Part shown: piece by piece, positions 8,779-17,863 of the stretch
Numbering within the stretch: the stretch's first letter is position 1
Layout of the letters: each line of letters begins with the position of its first letter
Assembly: GCA_020634435.1 (NCBI GenBank)
Contig: JACKBS010000006.1
Location: 124,001 to 188,000, forward strand
Reading direction: 5' to 3'
DNA length: 64,000 nt
DNA from: Ardenticatenaceae bacterium
Lineage (GTDB): Bacteria; Chloroflexota; Anaerolineae; Promineifilales; Promineifilaceae
Position numbers and translations under genes: made by a program
Notes under the pieces: model-generated
Told to the model about the DNA's origin: nothing
Databases searched by the model: none
The model's input: the letters and a program-made list of their open reading frames with translations, nothing else

Positions 8779-9771
8779 TTAATCCTCAGAGAAGCTGGCT
8801 TGCTGCTGGCGAATGGTTTCCTTGCTCATCGCCACAACCAGTGCTTCGGCTTTGTCCAACGGGCCATCTAGCGAGCAACCGGCCGCCAACGGATGACCGC
8901 CACCGCCTAAATTCAAGGCTAGCTCAGAGACGCTGTACGGCGGATTGCAGCGGAAGCCCACGCGCACTGTGCCGTCGTTCATTTCCAGCAAGACGGCGCT
9001 GATGGCCGCCTGGGTCACGTTACCCAAAAAGTTGACCAACCCGCCTGTGCTTGTGTTGTTGTAGCCAATGGCCTCGCGCTGTGTGTTGTTGATCTTGGTC
9101 CAGATGAGCCCATCTTCCAGCCGCATGTTGTTGAGGCCAATTTGCCACAGCTGGGCGGTGGAGAACGGTTTGAGGCTGAGCCCCTGCATGTTGATTAGCG
9201 GGAGATCGGCCCCGGCATCCACCAGTTCGCTGGCAATGCGCAGCGTTTTGGCAGTTACTCCCACCGTGCGGAAGCCCAACGTGTCGGTGACCACGCCGGT
9301 GAGCAGGCACATGGCCAGGTCCGTGGTGATGGTGAGGCCGATGTGCTTAAACAGGTCGTACAAAATTTCGGTGGCCGAGACGGCTTCGGGCACCACGTGC
9401 TGGATGTCGCCAAAATAGGTGTTGGTAACGTGATGATCGATGTTGATGATGGTCGGCACGGTATCGGGCAAATTGGCAAAGCTCTGGCCCATGCGTGTTT
9501 CGTCGCCGCAGTCCACAGCGATCAATAGATCGTAGTCCGTGGAGCGGTTTTCGTTGGGTGGCTGAACCTGGTCTGCCAACGGCAGGTAGCTGAAGCGCTC
9601 TGGCAGAGGATCATCGCAGAGGAGGGTGGCGTGTTTGCCCATTTGCCGGAGGGCAACGCCAACGGCCGTAATCGACCCCACGGCATCACCATCCGGCCCA
9701 ATGTGGGTAATGACCAATATGTTATTTGCCTGCTGAACGGCCGTTAAAATTGCTTGTTCTGTCGGGTGCAA
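8779..9771 (-). CDS. nrnA: DHH/DHHA1 phosphoesterase, nanoRNase / pAp phosphatase
   Basis: The 330-residue protein has the full DHH motif set: HIGPDGDAVGS, AVDCGD, IDHH and the DHHA1 glycine-rich GGGGHPLAAG near the C-terminus. NrnA degrades oligoribonucleotides of a few nucleotides and dephosphorylates 3',5'-pAp. The start codon is UUG at 9771, with AAGGA seven bases upstream. It lies between rbfA and truB in the translation operon, the usual context for this family in Gram-positive-type bacteria. Confidence 0.93.
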   Translation of the reverse strand: MHPTEQAILTAVQQANNILVITHIGPDGDAVGSITAVGVALRQMGKHATLLCDDPLPERFSYLPLADQVQPPNENRSTDYDLLIAVDCGDETRMGQSFANLPDTVPTIINIDHHVTNTYFGDIQHVVPEAVSATEILYDLFKHIGLTITTDLAMCLLTGVVTDTLGFRTVGVTAKTLRIASELVDAGADLPLINMQGLSLKPFSTAQLWQIGLNNMRLEDGLIWTKINNTQREAIGYNNTSTGGLVNFLGNVTQAAISAVLLEMNDGTVRVGFRCNPPYSVSELALNLGGGGHPLAAGCSLDGPLDKAEALVVAMSKETIRQQQASFSED

Positions 9772-9788
9772 TAGAAATCCTTTTGCCG

Positions 9789-10157
9789 TTATTCAGGCTT
9801 GTCTTCCTCAGCAGGCGGAATGTCCAGGCTGTTCAGAATCGATTCCACTTCCTGAAAATGAGCCAGCGTGGCATCCCAATGAAAGTGAAGCTGAGGCACC
9901 TTGCGCAGGCGGATTCGGCTGGCCAGTTCGCGCCGTAAGAAGCCCTCGGCGCTGTTCAGGGCGGCCATCACGTCCGGCTGGCGTGATTCATCGCCCAAAG
10001 CACTGACGTATATGTCGGCATGTTCCAGCTCACGGTCGATGGTGACCTCAGTGACGGTAACGCCGTGCAGGCGTGGGTCGCTCAGTTCGCGCAAAAAAAG
10101 CTCACTGAGCACCAGCCGCAGCTGTTCGGCCGTTCTCTGTTGTCTGATTTTACTCAT
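9789..10157 (-). CDS. rbfA: 30S ribosome-binding factor A
   Basis: This 122-residue KH-fold protein begins RQQRTAEQLRLVLSELFLRELSDPRLHGVTVTEV and contains the typical ADIYVSALGDE strand. RbfA helps mature the 3' region of 16S rRNA in the 30S subunit. It follows infB at a distance of 33 bp and precedes nrnA, the standard order. Its length is normal for the family. Confidence 0.95.
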   Translation of the reverse strand: MSKIRQQRTAEQLRLVLSELFLRELSDPRLHGVTVTEVTIDRELEHADIYVSALGDESRQPDVMAALNSAEGFLRRELASRIRLRKVPQLHFHWDATLAHFQEVESILNSLDIPPAEEDKPE

Positions 10158-10190
10158 TTGAATTAACTACTTTGTCTCGCGGAGGGAAGA

Positions 10191-11990
10191 TTAAGATTGT
10201 TCTACCCGCTCGGTGACGTAAAACTCAATGATGTCGCCCGGTTGGTAATCGTTCCAACCGTCCAGGCTGACACCAAATTCAAAGCCGGTGCGTACTTCGC
10301 GCACGTTATCGGCATGGTGCTTCAAGCTGCCAACCCGACCATCGAACAGCAGTTTGTTTTGGCGGACGAGACGGGCCTTGGCATTGCGGCGGGCTTCACC
10401 GGTACGCATATAGGAACCGGCAATAGAGCCCACGCTGCGAATGTGGAACACTTCGCGGACCTCGGCCCGACCAATGACACGGTCGGTGTACACGGGTGCC
10501 AGCATACCGCGCATCGCTTTTTCCACATCCTCAAACAGCTTGTAGATGATGCTGTAGGTGTTGATCTGCACCCGTTCGCTGTTGGCCGCGTTGCGGGCGA
10601 TGGGATCGGCGTCCACATTAAAGCCCAGGATGACAGCGTCGGAAGCGGAGGCCAGCATCACGTCGAATTCGGTGATGTTGCCAGTGCTGGCCAGCAAAAT
10701 GTCCAGGGTCACTTCTTCGTTGTTGATGTTGATCTTCTTCAAGCTGTTGACGATGGGTTCCAGTGACCCTTGCACGTCGGCCTTGACGATGAGGTTCAGC
10801 GTTTTGCTTTCGCCTTCTTGCAGCCGGTTGAAGAAATCTTCCAGGCTCACTTTGCGCCCGGCTGTAGCGACGCCCGAGCGATTTTGCTCCTGCATATCGG
10901 CCACAATTTTGCGCGCATCTTTTTCTGACTTAACCACAACAAACTGGTCGCCCGCCTGGGGCATGCCGTTGAGGCCAGCTACAGATACCGGGGTAGATGG
11001 CCCCGCCGATTTGACGTTTTTGCCGAGGAAGTCGAACATGGCTTTGATACGGCCGTAATGTTCGCCAATCAGCAAAGTATCACCATGTTTCAGGGTACCG
11101 TTTTGCACCAGCAAGGTCGCCATAATGCCCCGGCCACGCTCTACGCGGGCTTCCAAAACGGTGCCCGTCGCCGAAGCATTTGGATTGGCGCGTGGTTTGA
11201 TGTCATCGGCTACCAGCAGAATGCCTTCTAGCAAATCGTCGATGCCCAGCTTTTGCTTGGCCGAAACGGGCACTACCATCGTATCGCCATCCCACTCATC
11301 GGGAACCAGCCCAATCTCGCTGAGCTGCTGGAAGACTTTGTTGGGATTCGCCGCTGGCAGGTCAATTTTGTTCATCGCCACGATAATCGGTACGTGGGCG
11401 GCGCGAGCATGATCGGCCGCTTCTTTGGTTTGGGGCATCACACCATCGTCGGCGGCCACCACCAGAATGGCGATGTCTGTGGCCTGTGCGCCGCGGGCAC
11501 GCATAGAGGTGAATGCCTCATGGCCCGGCGTATCTAAGAAGGTGATCAGTTGGCCGTTCTTTTGTGCCTGGTAAGCGCCGATGTGCTGGGTAATGCCACC
11601 CGCCTCGCCTTCCTGCACGCGTGCTTCACGGATGACGTCTAACAAGGAGGTTTTGCCATGATCGACGTGGCCCAGCATGGTGATGACCGGCGGCCGGGGT
11701 TGGAGATCGGTTTCTTTTTCGTTGGCCAGCACCTGACGCCACTTGGGCTGCTCGGTGATGTCCACCGCTTCTTCGTCGGCCTCTTGCTGGCTTTCGGAGA
11801 TGACTTCGTAGCCCATTTCTTCGGCAACGATAGCGGCCGTATCAAAGTCGATCTCCTGGTTGATGTTGGCCATGATGCCGTTGTTCATCAACTCTTTGAT
11901 CACGTTAATGGGGCTGACGCCCATCAGTTCAGACAGTTCGCGAACTGAGATAAAGTTTGGTAGTTGTATTGGTGCTTTTGTCGTCGTCAT
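10191..11990 (-). CDS. infB: Translation initiation factor IF-2
   Basis: The protein has 599 residues. An N-terminal IF2_N-like helix bundle (residues 12-60) leads directly into the GTPase domain, with G1 GHVDHGKT at 107-114, DTPGH at 153-157 and NKID at 207-210. Domains II-IV follow, including the C-terminal fMet-tRNA-binding barrel. This is a short IF-2 that lacks the long disordered N-terminal region of enteric homologues. A ribosome site (GGAAGGG) precedes the ATG. It lies between ylxR and rbfA. Confidence 0.97.
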   Translation of the reverse strand: MTTTKAPIQLPNFISVRELSELMGVSPINVIKELMNNGIMANINQEIDFDTAAIVAEEMGYEVISESQQEADEEAVDITEQPKWRQVLANEKETDLQPRPPVITMLGHVDHGKTSLLDVIREARVQEGEAGGITQHIGAYQAQKNGQLITFLDTPGHEAFTSMRARGAQATDIAILVVAADDGVMPQTKEAADHARAAHVPIIVAMNKIDLPAANPNKVFQQLSEIGLVPDEWDGDTMVVPVSAKQKLGIDDLLEGILLVADDIKPRANPNASATGTVLEARVERGRGIMATLLVQNGTLKHGDTLLIGEHYGRIKAMFDFLGKNVKSAGPSTPVSVAGLNGMPQAGDQFVVVKSEKDARKIVADMQEQNRSGVATAGRKVSLEDFFNRLQEGESKTLNLIVKADVQGSLEPIVNSLKKININNEEVTLDILLASTGNITEFDVMLASASDAVILGFNVDADPIARNAANSERVQINTYSIIYKLFEDVEKAMRGMLAPVYTDRVIGRAEVREVFHIRSVGSIAGSYMRTGEARRNAKARLVRQNKLLFDGRVGSLKHHADNVREVRTGFEFGVSLDGWNDYQPGDIIEFYVTERVEQS

Positions 11991-12036
11991 GTTTCACCCT
12001 TCCTCGTACAAAAACTGCTCCACAGTCTCTTGTTAG

Positions 12037-12339
12037 TTAGTGCGGTTCGTTAACCGCAGGCCGCTGTGCGGCGATAGCTGCCAGGTCTGCCTCGCTGATG
12101 GTGGTTTTGAGGGCCTGGTTGAGTAAACGGCCGTTCGCTAACACCTTGTCCCAGCAGGCAGCTTGATCACACAGGTAGGCCCCACGGCCGTTTTGTTTCC
12201 CGGTGGGATCCACCACCACAGGCCCTTCTGGTGTGCGTACCAGCCGCGTCAACTGCCGTTTGTCGCGCTTTTCGCGGCAGACAAAGCAGGTGCGCTGGGG
12301 CACATGTTTGGGTCGTAATGGCTGCTTTTTCTTACTCAT
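12037..12339 (-). CDS. ylxR: YlxR-family RNA-binding protein (DUF448)
   Basis: This 100-residue basic protein has the YlxR hallmarks RTCFVCREKRDKRQLTRLVR and GRGAYLC. YlxR proteins bind RNA and are encoded between nusA and infB, as here; in Bacillus YlxR has been linked to RNase P activity. I chose the ATG at 12339 (MSKKKQPL), because the upstream in-frame extension is read out of an intergenic hairpin and is not conserved-looking. Confidence 0.92.
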   Translation of the reverse strand: MSKKKQPLRPKHVPQRTCFVCREKRDKRQLTRLVRTPEGPVVVDPTGKQNGRGAYLCDQAACWDKVLANGRLLNQALKTTISEADLAAIAAQRPAVNEPH

Positions 12340-12371
12340 CTTGTTGTAAAAACGATTATCTACAAAAATCA

Positions 12372-12417
12372 CCAAGCCACGAAGGGGGCCAAAACGGCCG
12401 TTTCCTGCGTGGCTTGG
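12372..12417. repeat. Hairpin with ACGGCCGT in its loop, nusA-ylxR junction
   Basis: CCAAGCCACG (12372-12381) pairs with CGTGGCTTGG (12408-12417). The loop contains AAAACGGCCGTTT, itself a palindrome. It lies in the 247-bp gap between nusA and ylxR and could attenuate or process the operon transcript. Nothing else was recognised in that gap. Confidence 0.6.
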
Positions 12418-12586
12418 AAGCAAAAATTGTTCAAGAACAGTGTGTGAGCACAGCCGTTGCGGCCAACCGCTGCGCTTTGCTAATGTTTACATCACTGTCT
12501 CCAGTAATCTTTCATCAGGATTCTTGCCGCTGCCAGACGGTCTTTTGCAGAACGGCCGTTTGGCGAACGGTAATTGAATTACTGGT

Positions 12587-14590
12587 CTAGAAATCATCGA
12601 CGTCGTACTCTTCCCATTCAGGACGACGACGGCTGCCCTTGCGCTTCCGCTTGACGACCACCTCACCGGTTTCCTCATCCAGCACCAACTGCTTGCCTTT
12701 GCGGCTGCGGCGACGATCTTCCTCGGTTTCCACTTCCGGCGTCGCCGTAGGACGGGCGATAACTACAGCCGGTTTGGGTTCCTGTTTCTTCTTCGGCGGC
12801 GCTTTCACTGTCGGCGTCTCGATGAGCGATTGCGACAGGTCGTCGATAACGGGTTCCAGTGCTTCCTCTTCAGTTTCGGATTCTTCCTCGGCAACGGCCG
12901 TTGGCTCTGCCTCAACAACTTCCTCCACCTCAGCTACCACTTCTAGCTCTTCTTCGGCTTCCGGTTCAAGCTCCGCTTCTTCTACCGCTTCCTCGGCTTC
13001 AGCTTCTTCAACCTCAGCTTCCAGTTCGGCTTCGGTAGCTTCCGCTTCGGTTTCTTCAGCAGCCAGTTCAGCTTCGGGTTCTTCTTCAACCTCTTCCCAG
13101 CCGTCGTAATTGGCCAGATGCTCTTGAACCACTTCCAAAGCCTTTTCACCCAGCCCCTTAATGTTCATGAAGGCGTCTTCACCCATGGAAAGCGTCATCA
13201 TCAGGGCACCAACGGTTTCAATTTCGGCATCCAGCAGCAAGTTGTGGATACGTCCAGGCAGGTCCAGCTCTTCCAGATCCAACTGCCATGCCTGGTCGGG
13301 AATGGCTTTGCGCGCTTCGGCGCGAACCTTGCGTTCGACCTCGAAGGCTGCCGCGCGGGAAGCAATAATTTTGCCTTCCACACCACCCACCAGTCGGTCC
13401 AGATTGTAGTAATCTTCCGAGGTGATGGGGCGGCCAGCTTCTTTCTTGGCCAACACTTGTTTGACGGCTTCAATGAGCTTTTCATTACCAACCACCGCTT
13501 TGTCGGCGGCGGGATTGTCCAGGTTGTTCAAGGATTCGCTCGCGGCTTCGGTCAGGCTCTTGATGTCGATGCGCCAGCCGGTGAGCTTGGCGGCCAGACG
13601 GGCATTTTGCCCTTCGCGGCCAATTGCCAGCGACAGCTGATCATCGGGAACTATGACAACGGCCGTTTTGCCATCCTCAAAGCTCTCTTCCAAAAAGACG
13701 TGCGACACGCGCGCGGGGCTGAGGGCTTTGGCAATAAACGTCTGCTGGTTGGAATCCCATTCGATGACGTCGATCTTCTCATCGTTCAGCTCGCGCACGA
13801 TGCTTTGGATACGCACACCGCGCATACCTACGCAAGCGCCCACCGGGTCTACCCCAGGTTGCAGAGCCAGCACGGCGACTTTTGAACGTTGGCCGGCTTC
13901 GCGGGCGATGCTCTTGATTTCTACCTGGCCGTTGTAAATTTCCGGTACTTCCAGCTCTAACAAGCGGCGCAGCAAATTGCGATGGTTTCGGCTAACAAAA
14001 ATTTGTGGCCCACGATTGGTGCGGCGTACTTCCAGCACGTACACCCGAATCTTGTCATGAGCGCGGTAACGCTCACCAGGAACCTGCTGGCTCTTGGGCA
14101 AAATTGCCTCGGTGCGGCCCAGGCCAATGGTGAGATGCTGGCCGCTGACGCTTTGCACTGTGCCGTTTACCAGTTCACCTTCGCGGCCTGAGAAATCCTC
14201 GTACAGCTGCTCGCGCTCGGCTTCACGGACGCGTTGCAGCAGCACTTGCTTGGCCGTTTGGGCCGCAATACGGCCGAATGTCGGCGTGGTGCTGTCTACC
14301 ATCACCAGATCGCCATACACGGCTTCCGGGTAACCTTCACGTTTGGCCTGCTCCAATAGCACCTCGGTGCGGTTGTCGAAGATGGAATCAACCACCTCTT
14401 TTTCGGTGTAGATGGTGGGTTCGCCCGTGCGTGGGTCAATATCCACCGATACTTTTTGCTGGGCGCTGATGTTGGTGTCACGCCGGTAGGCGGAAACCAA
14501 AGCCGTTTTAAGCGCCTCAAAGACCTCTTCTTTGGGCAGGCCACGCTGTTCACAAATTTCATTGAAGGCTAAGATAAATTCGCTTTTCAT
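12587..14590 (-). CDS. nusA: Transcription termination/antitermination factor NusA, long form
   Basis: The protein has 667 residues against roughly 350-500 usually. The normal parts are present: the N-terminal RNA polymerase-binding domain, S1 (about 134-200), two KH domains (VGACVGMRGVRIQSIV, AIGREGQNARLAAKLTGW) and a helix-hairpin-helix-like region (LLDAEIETVGALM, IKGLGEKALEVV). After residue 490 comes a run of about 100 residues very rich in Glu and Ala, then a basic tail with RRRSRKGK and KRKRKGSRRR. NusA modulates pausing, termination and antitermination. It heads the translation operon; rimP, normally just upstream, is absent here. Confidence 0.95.
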   Translation of the reverse strand: MKSEFILAFNEICEQRGLPKEEVFEALKTALVSAYRRDTNISAQQKVSVDIDPRTGEPTIYTEKEVVDSIFDNRTEVLLEQAKREGYPEAVYGDLVMVDSTTPTFGRIAAQTAKQVLLQRVREAEREQLYEDFSGREGELVNGTVQSVSGQHLTIGLGRTEAILPKSQQVPGERYRAHDKIRVYVLEVRRTNRGPQIFVSRNHRNLLRRLLELEVPEIYNGQVEIKSIAREAGQRSKVAVLALQPGVDPVGACVGMRGVRIQSIVRELNDEKIDVIEWDSNQQTFIAKALSPARVSHVFLEESFEDGKTAVVIVPDDQLSLAIGREGQNARLAAKLTGWRIDIKSLTEAASESLNNLDNPAADKAVVGNEKLIEAVKQVLAKKEAGRPITSEDYYNLDRLVGGVEGKIIASRAAAFEVERKVRAEARKAIPDQAWQLDLEELDLPGRIHNLLLDAEIETVGALMMTLSMGEDAFMNIKGLGEKALEVVQEHLANYDGWEEVEEEPEAELAAEETEAEATEAELEAEVEEAEAEEAVEEAELEPEAEEELEVVAEVEEVVEAEPTAVAEEESETEEEALEPVIDDLSQSLIETPTVKAPPKKKQEPKPAVVIARPTATPEVETEEDRRRSRKGKQLVLDEETGEVVVKRKRKGSRRRPEWEEYDVDDF

Positions 14591-14699
14591 AGAGCCAAAA
14601 CCTTGTTTTTCGTTATCTGCTTCCTAACATTCTGCAACAACCTTTTTGTAGACGAATGCAGAAGAGTTGCTTACCTCGCTCGATGAGTTTTTGGACAAG

Positions 14700-14730
14700 A
14701 AACAAAAAAAGTGGGGGTTGCCCACTTTCC
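14700..14730 (-). terminator. Attenuator-like terminator in the nusA leader
   Basis: On the minus strand AAAGTGGG and CCCACTTT form an 8-bp stem (14721-14728 and 14708-14715) followed by a T-tract TTTTTTTG. It lies about 25-50 nt after the predicted start of transcription and 110 nt before the nusA start, so it should terminate or attenuate the operon transcript. The GTGGG...CCCAC shape resembles leader hairpins described upstream of rimP-nusA operons; that link is from memory. Confidence 0.75.
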
Positions 14731-14756
14731 GCCTTGTGCTCGTCAAATGTGGCGGC

Positions 14757-14785
14757 AGTATATCACGAGTCAGTCCAGTAGGCAA
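14757..14785 (-). promoter_or_regulatory. Sigma-70-type promoter of the nusA operon
   Basis: On the minus strand TTGCCT (14785-14780) and TATACT (14762-14757) are separated by exactly 17 bases. Transcription should start near 14750, giving a leader of about 160 nt that contains the attenuator-like hairpin. Confidence 0.75.
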
Positions 14786-14856
14786 CAGCTACGGCCGTAT
14801 TTTCATGAACGTTTTTTGAACTTCGCCACGCGGGACGGAGTTGTTACAATTGGCAC

Positions 14857-15696
14857 ATGGAATCTAGTTGGCAGGAGAAACGGCCGTCTGACGTGCCGCT
14901 CGTTGTTTTGGATACAGAAACCACTGGCCTGTATCCGGGTTTGGGTCACCGCGTGGTCGAAATTGGCGCGATTCGTCTGGAAAACTGGCAGGAAGTCGGC
15001 CAGGTCAGCACGCTGATCCAGCCAGGGCGCAAGATGGACCCCAAGGCAAGCAGCGTCAACGGCATCACCGATGCCGATTTGCGCGGACAGCCCACCTTTA
15101 GCCAGGTGGCCGACGATCTGCTAGGGCTGCTGGACGGCGCGGTGGTGGTGGCCCACAATGCCGAATTTGACGCCGGGTTCCTGGGGCAGGAACTGCTCAT
15201 CCACGGCTTGCAAACCAACGGCACGCCTGCCGTTTTAGCGAATCCCTGGCTGTGCACCTTGCAATTGGCGCGGCGGCATTTCCACTTTGGCCGTAACAAT
15301 TTGAGCCACATCGCTGCCCATTTGGGCGTGCGCATGGGGCGGGCGCATCGTGCCCTAAACGATGTGTACATGACGGCCGAAATTCTCAAGCGGATGGTGC
15401 GCACGTTGGAACAGCGGCGGCTGGAAACGGTGGGCGATTTGCTGCACGCCCAGGGTGCGCCGATTTATGCCCCGGCGATCATTCCTCACTTGCCGGATGT
15501 GGTGGCGGCGGCATTGACCAACGGCCGTAACCTGCGCATCCTCTACCTGGGCCAAAACGGCGAGTCCAATCGAGAAATTACGCCGCTGTATCCCAGCCAG
15601 CACCGCGACGTGGCTTACCTGGTAGCCTACTGCCATCAGGCCCACGATCAGCGCACCTTCCGCGTGGATCGCATTTTTAGCGCCGAACTGCTCTGA
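14857..15696 (+). CDS. DnaQ-type 3'-5' exonuclease fused to a WYL domain
   Basis: The protein has 279 residues. Residues 14-175 form a DEDDh exonuclease: VVLDTETTGL (D19, E21), VAHNAEFDAGFL and the HRALNDVYMTAEIL motif carrying the catalytic His and Asp. Residues 222-279 match a WYL domain: LRILYLGQNGESNREITPLY followed by VAYLVAYCHQ and RTFRVDRIF. WYL domains bind ligands or nucleic-acid ends and usually occur in transcription regulators. A fusion to an epsilon-type exonuclease suggests a repair or RNA/DNA-processing enzyme gated by a ligand. TACAAT sits six bases before the ATG and no ribosome site is visible, so the mRNA may be leaderless. It is transcribed divergently from nusA. Confidence 0.85.
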   Translation: MESSWQEKRPSDVPLVVLDTETTGLYPGLGHRVVEIGAIRLENWQEVGQVSTLIQPGRKMDPKASSVNGITDADLRGQPTFSQVADDLLGLLDGAVVVAHNAEFDAGFLGQELLIHGLQTNGTPAVLANPWLCTLQLARRHFHFGRNNLSHIAAHLGVRMGRAHRALNDVYMTAEILKRMVRTLEQRRLETVGDLLHAQGAPIYAPAIIPHLPDVVAAALTNGRNLRILYLGQNGESNREITPLYPSQHRDVAYLVAYCHQAHDQRTFRVDRIFSAELL

Positions 15697-15747
15697 CAAA
15701 CTTTGCGCTGGTAAGTGAGCCAGTCATAAATGTGGACTCTCTACCTG

Positions 15748-15776
15748 TTGCCTTCTGCATTGCCCCCCTTTATGAT
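15748..15776 (+). promoter_or_regulatory. Promoter of the MFS transporter gene
   Basis: TTGCCT (15748-15753) and TATGAT (15771-15776) are spaced by 17 bases. The -35 box is the same as that of the nusA promoter. A CAGGAG ribosome site lies between it and the ATG at 15822. Confidence 0.7.
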
Positions 15777-15821
15777 TTGCCAATTCGTTTTTAACTAAAA
15801 GGCGCAACAGGAGCCTGATTC

Positions 15822-17081
15822 ATGCCATCATCAGCCCGCCCTTCTTTAACGGACACACGCAACGGCCGTTTTTTGCTGTTTGGCGCTCTTTACTTTGCGC
15901 AAGGGGCAATTGCCAGCTATGTGTTGGTTTTTAACAATTTGTACCTGCGGGCGTTTGGCGCGGCGGCGTGGCAGCTGTCACTGCTGAATGGGCTGCTGGT
16001 GGTGCCGTTTATCCTCAAAATTGGCATTGGCCTGATGAGCGATAAGGTGAAGCTGCGGCTGCCGCTGTTAGGCAATGGATATAGACGGCCGTATATCAGC
16101 CTGGGCTTGCTGTTAATTTCAATCGGTGGGGTTGCCGCTGCATTTATTCCACCCGTAGAAATGTATCCGCTGTTTGTGATGACGGCGCTGTTCATCGCCC
16201 TGGGGCTGGCCGTGTATGACACGGTGGCCGATGGTTACGCCATCGACGTGACACCGCCGGAAGAGCAGGGGCAAATTCAGGGGGTGATGGTGGTCAGCCG
16301 AGCGATGGGGCTGGTGCTGCTGGCTTCGGTTTACGGCCGTATCATCGAGCAGTATGGCTGGACGGTAATTTTCGTGGTGGTGGCCCTGCTGACGCTGACG
16401 CCGCAAATATTGGTGCGCCTGACCAACGAACCCGCTGAGCGCAGTGAAACCCAAACATTTAGCTGGGAAGCGCTGCGCAGCCTGTGGCGGCCCGATATTT
16501 TTCGCTTTAGTCTGTATGCGATTGTCTATTCCGTAGCGATTTACGGCGCAAATGCGATTGTGACCCTGTTTGCCAATGAAGGGCTGGGGCAATCGTTAGT
16601 GCAGGTGGGCGACGTGGCGGCATTGGGTGGCGTGGGCATGGTGGTGGGTGGCGCGCTGGCGACTTATACGATTCGGCGACCCCACATCTCTATCTGGCAG
16701 CAGGGAATTTGGACGGCCGTTGGCGTCTTTTCCATTTTGGTGCTGATGGCTCTGGTGGCTACCGAAAGCAACATCATGATCATGTTTGTGCTGTGGGGCA
16801 TCTGCCTGTCTGCCTCGGAGCTGATTTACATCACGCTGGCCATGGCCAAAGCCGACCGGCGCATGGGAGCCGGGCAGTACGCCATCTTCATGGCGGTGTC
16901 CAACATTGGTGTGGGAATGGGCCAATCAGCCTCTACCGGCCTGATCGACCGGATTGATTTTCGCTGGATTTTTGTGGGGCTAGCGGTGATTAGTTTGTTG
17001 TCGTTGCCACTGCTGGCGGCCATGCGGCAGGATGATGAGCAAGACCCAAATCCGTTGTTAACGGCCGTTTCCGGCAGTTAA
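15822..17081 (+). CDS. Major facilitator superfamily transporter
   Basis: This 419-residue protein has about twelve hydrophobic segments in two halves, with the MFS loop GLMSDKVKLRLPLLGNGYRRPY between helices 2 and 3. The overall look is that of the AmpG/PAT or biopterin-transporter branch, but no substrate can be assigned from the sequence. It has its own promoter and a CAGGAG ribosome site. The neighbours (exonuclease, HAD phosphatase) give no functional hint. Confidence 0.85.
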   Translation: MPSSARPSLTDTRNGRFLLFGALYFAQGAIASYVLVFNNLYLRAFGAAAWQLSLLNGLLVVPFILKIGIGLMSDKVKLRLPLLGNGYRRPYISLGLLLISIGGVAAAFIPPVEMYPLFVMTALFIALGLAVYDTVADGYAIDVTPPEEQGQIQGVMVVSRAMGLVLLASVYGRIIEQYGWTVIFVVVALLTLTPQILVRLTNEPAERSETQTFSWEALRSLWRPDIFRFSLYAIVYSVAIYGANAIVTLFANEGLGQSLVQVGDVAALGGVGMVVGGALATYTIRRPHISIWQQGIWTAVGVFSILVLMALVATESNIMIMFVLWGICLSASELIYITLAMAKADRRMGAGQYAIFMAVSNIGVGMGQSASTGLIDRIDFRWIFVGLAVISLLSLPLLAAMRQDDEQDPNPLLTAVSGS

Positions 17082-17109
17082 GTTTTGCCACAGACGATGC
17101 AGTGTCCAA

Positions 17110-17769
17110 TTATTCCCCAAAGAAAGTATCTAAATTTGCCACTACCTCGTGCAGTGAGCTGTACAGGTAGTTGACGTGGCTGAAATCGGCCGTTTTGGTC
17201 TGCGCGTTGGGGATGGCGATGACAGTCATTCCAGCGCGGGCGGCGGCCAGGCTGCCGGGGCCAGAATCTTCCAGCGCCAGGCAGTGCTCGGGTGAGATGC
17301 CCAGTCGGGTGGCGGCCAGTTGGTAAATTTCCGGGTGGGGCTTGCCGTGGGTTACTTCGCTCCCGGCGGCGATGGCCTGGCAGCGATCTTGTAGGCCGAG
17401 TTGCTGCAAAATTTCTTCGGCGTGGTGGCGCGGGCTGGAAGTGGCCACGGCCCACGGTATCTGGCGACGGGCAATTTCAGCGTGCAGTTCCATTAAACCG
17501 GGCATCACCGGTACGCCATTGGCGCGAATCTGGCTGTAGATGGCGGCCCGCTTTTCAATGATGACCGGCACGGCTTCAGGCAGGCCAAACAGTTCTTTGA
17601 TGGTTGGCGTGCTCACATCGGCGCGCAGGCCAATGATCTGGCTGACAATTTCTTCGGTGAGTTGGTGGCCATACGGCCGTAAATATTCATCCCACGCCTG
17701 CTGTGACAATGGTTCGCTGTCCACCATCAGGCCGTCCATATCAAAAATGATTGCTTGTAGCTGACTCAT
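17110..17769 (-). CDS. HAD-superfamily phosphatase (beta-phosphoglucomutase-like)
   Basis: This 219-residue protein has the HAD motifs: I, FDMDGLMVDSE with the nucleophile Asp; II, ATSS; III, the lysine in GKPHPEIY; and IV, ALEDSGPG. An alpha-helical cap is inserted after motif I, as in subfamily IA enzymes such as beta-phosphoglucomutase and phosphoglycolate phosphatase. The substrate is probably a small sugar or metabolite phosphate. On the minus strand GTGCCA and TACAAT with 17-bp spacing (near 17826-17854) form a plausible promoter. Confidence 0.88.
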   Translation of the reverse strand: MSQLQAIIFDMDGLMVDSEPLSQQAWDEYLRPYGHQLTEEIVSQIIGLRADVSTPTIKELFGLPEAVPVIIEKRAAIYSQIRANGVPVMPGLMELHAEIARRQIPWAVATSSPRHHAEEILQQLGLQDRCQAIAAGSEVTHGKPHPEIYQLAATRLGISPEHCLALEDSGPGSLAAARAGMTVIAIPNAQTKTADFSHVNYLYSSLHEVVANLDTFFGE

Positions 17770-17863
17770 TCGTATCCCTTCAATTCACAGATTGCGCAAA
17801 TTGCGCAGATTTTTACCGGCGGGGATTGTACAAGTTCTGTGTTTTTGTGGCACCTGGCGTAAA

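Noticed and set aside
12639..13109. Ser/Ala-rich open frame opposite the NusA tail
   Set aside because: It is the reverse complement of the Glu/Ala-rich repeat of nusA and has low complexity.
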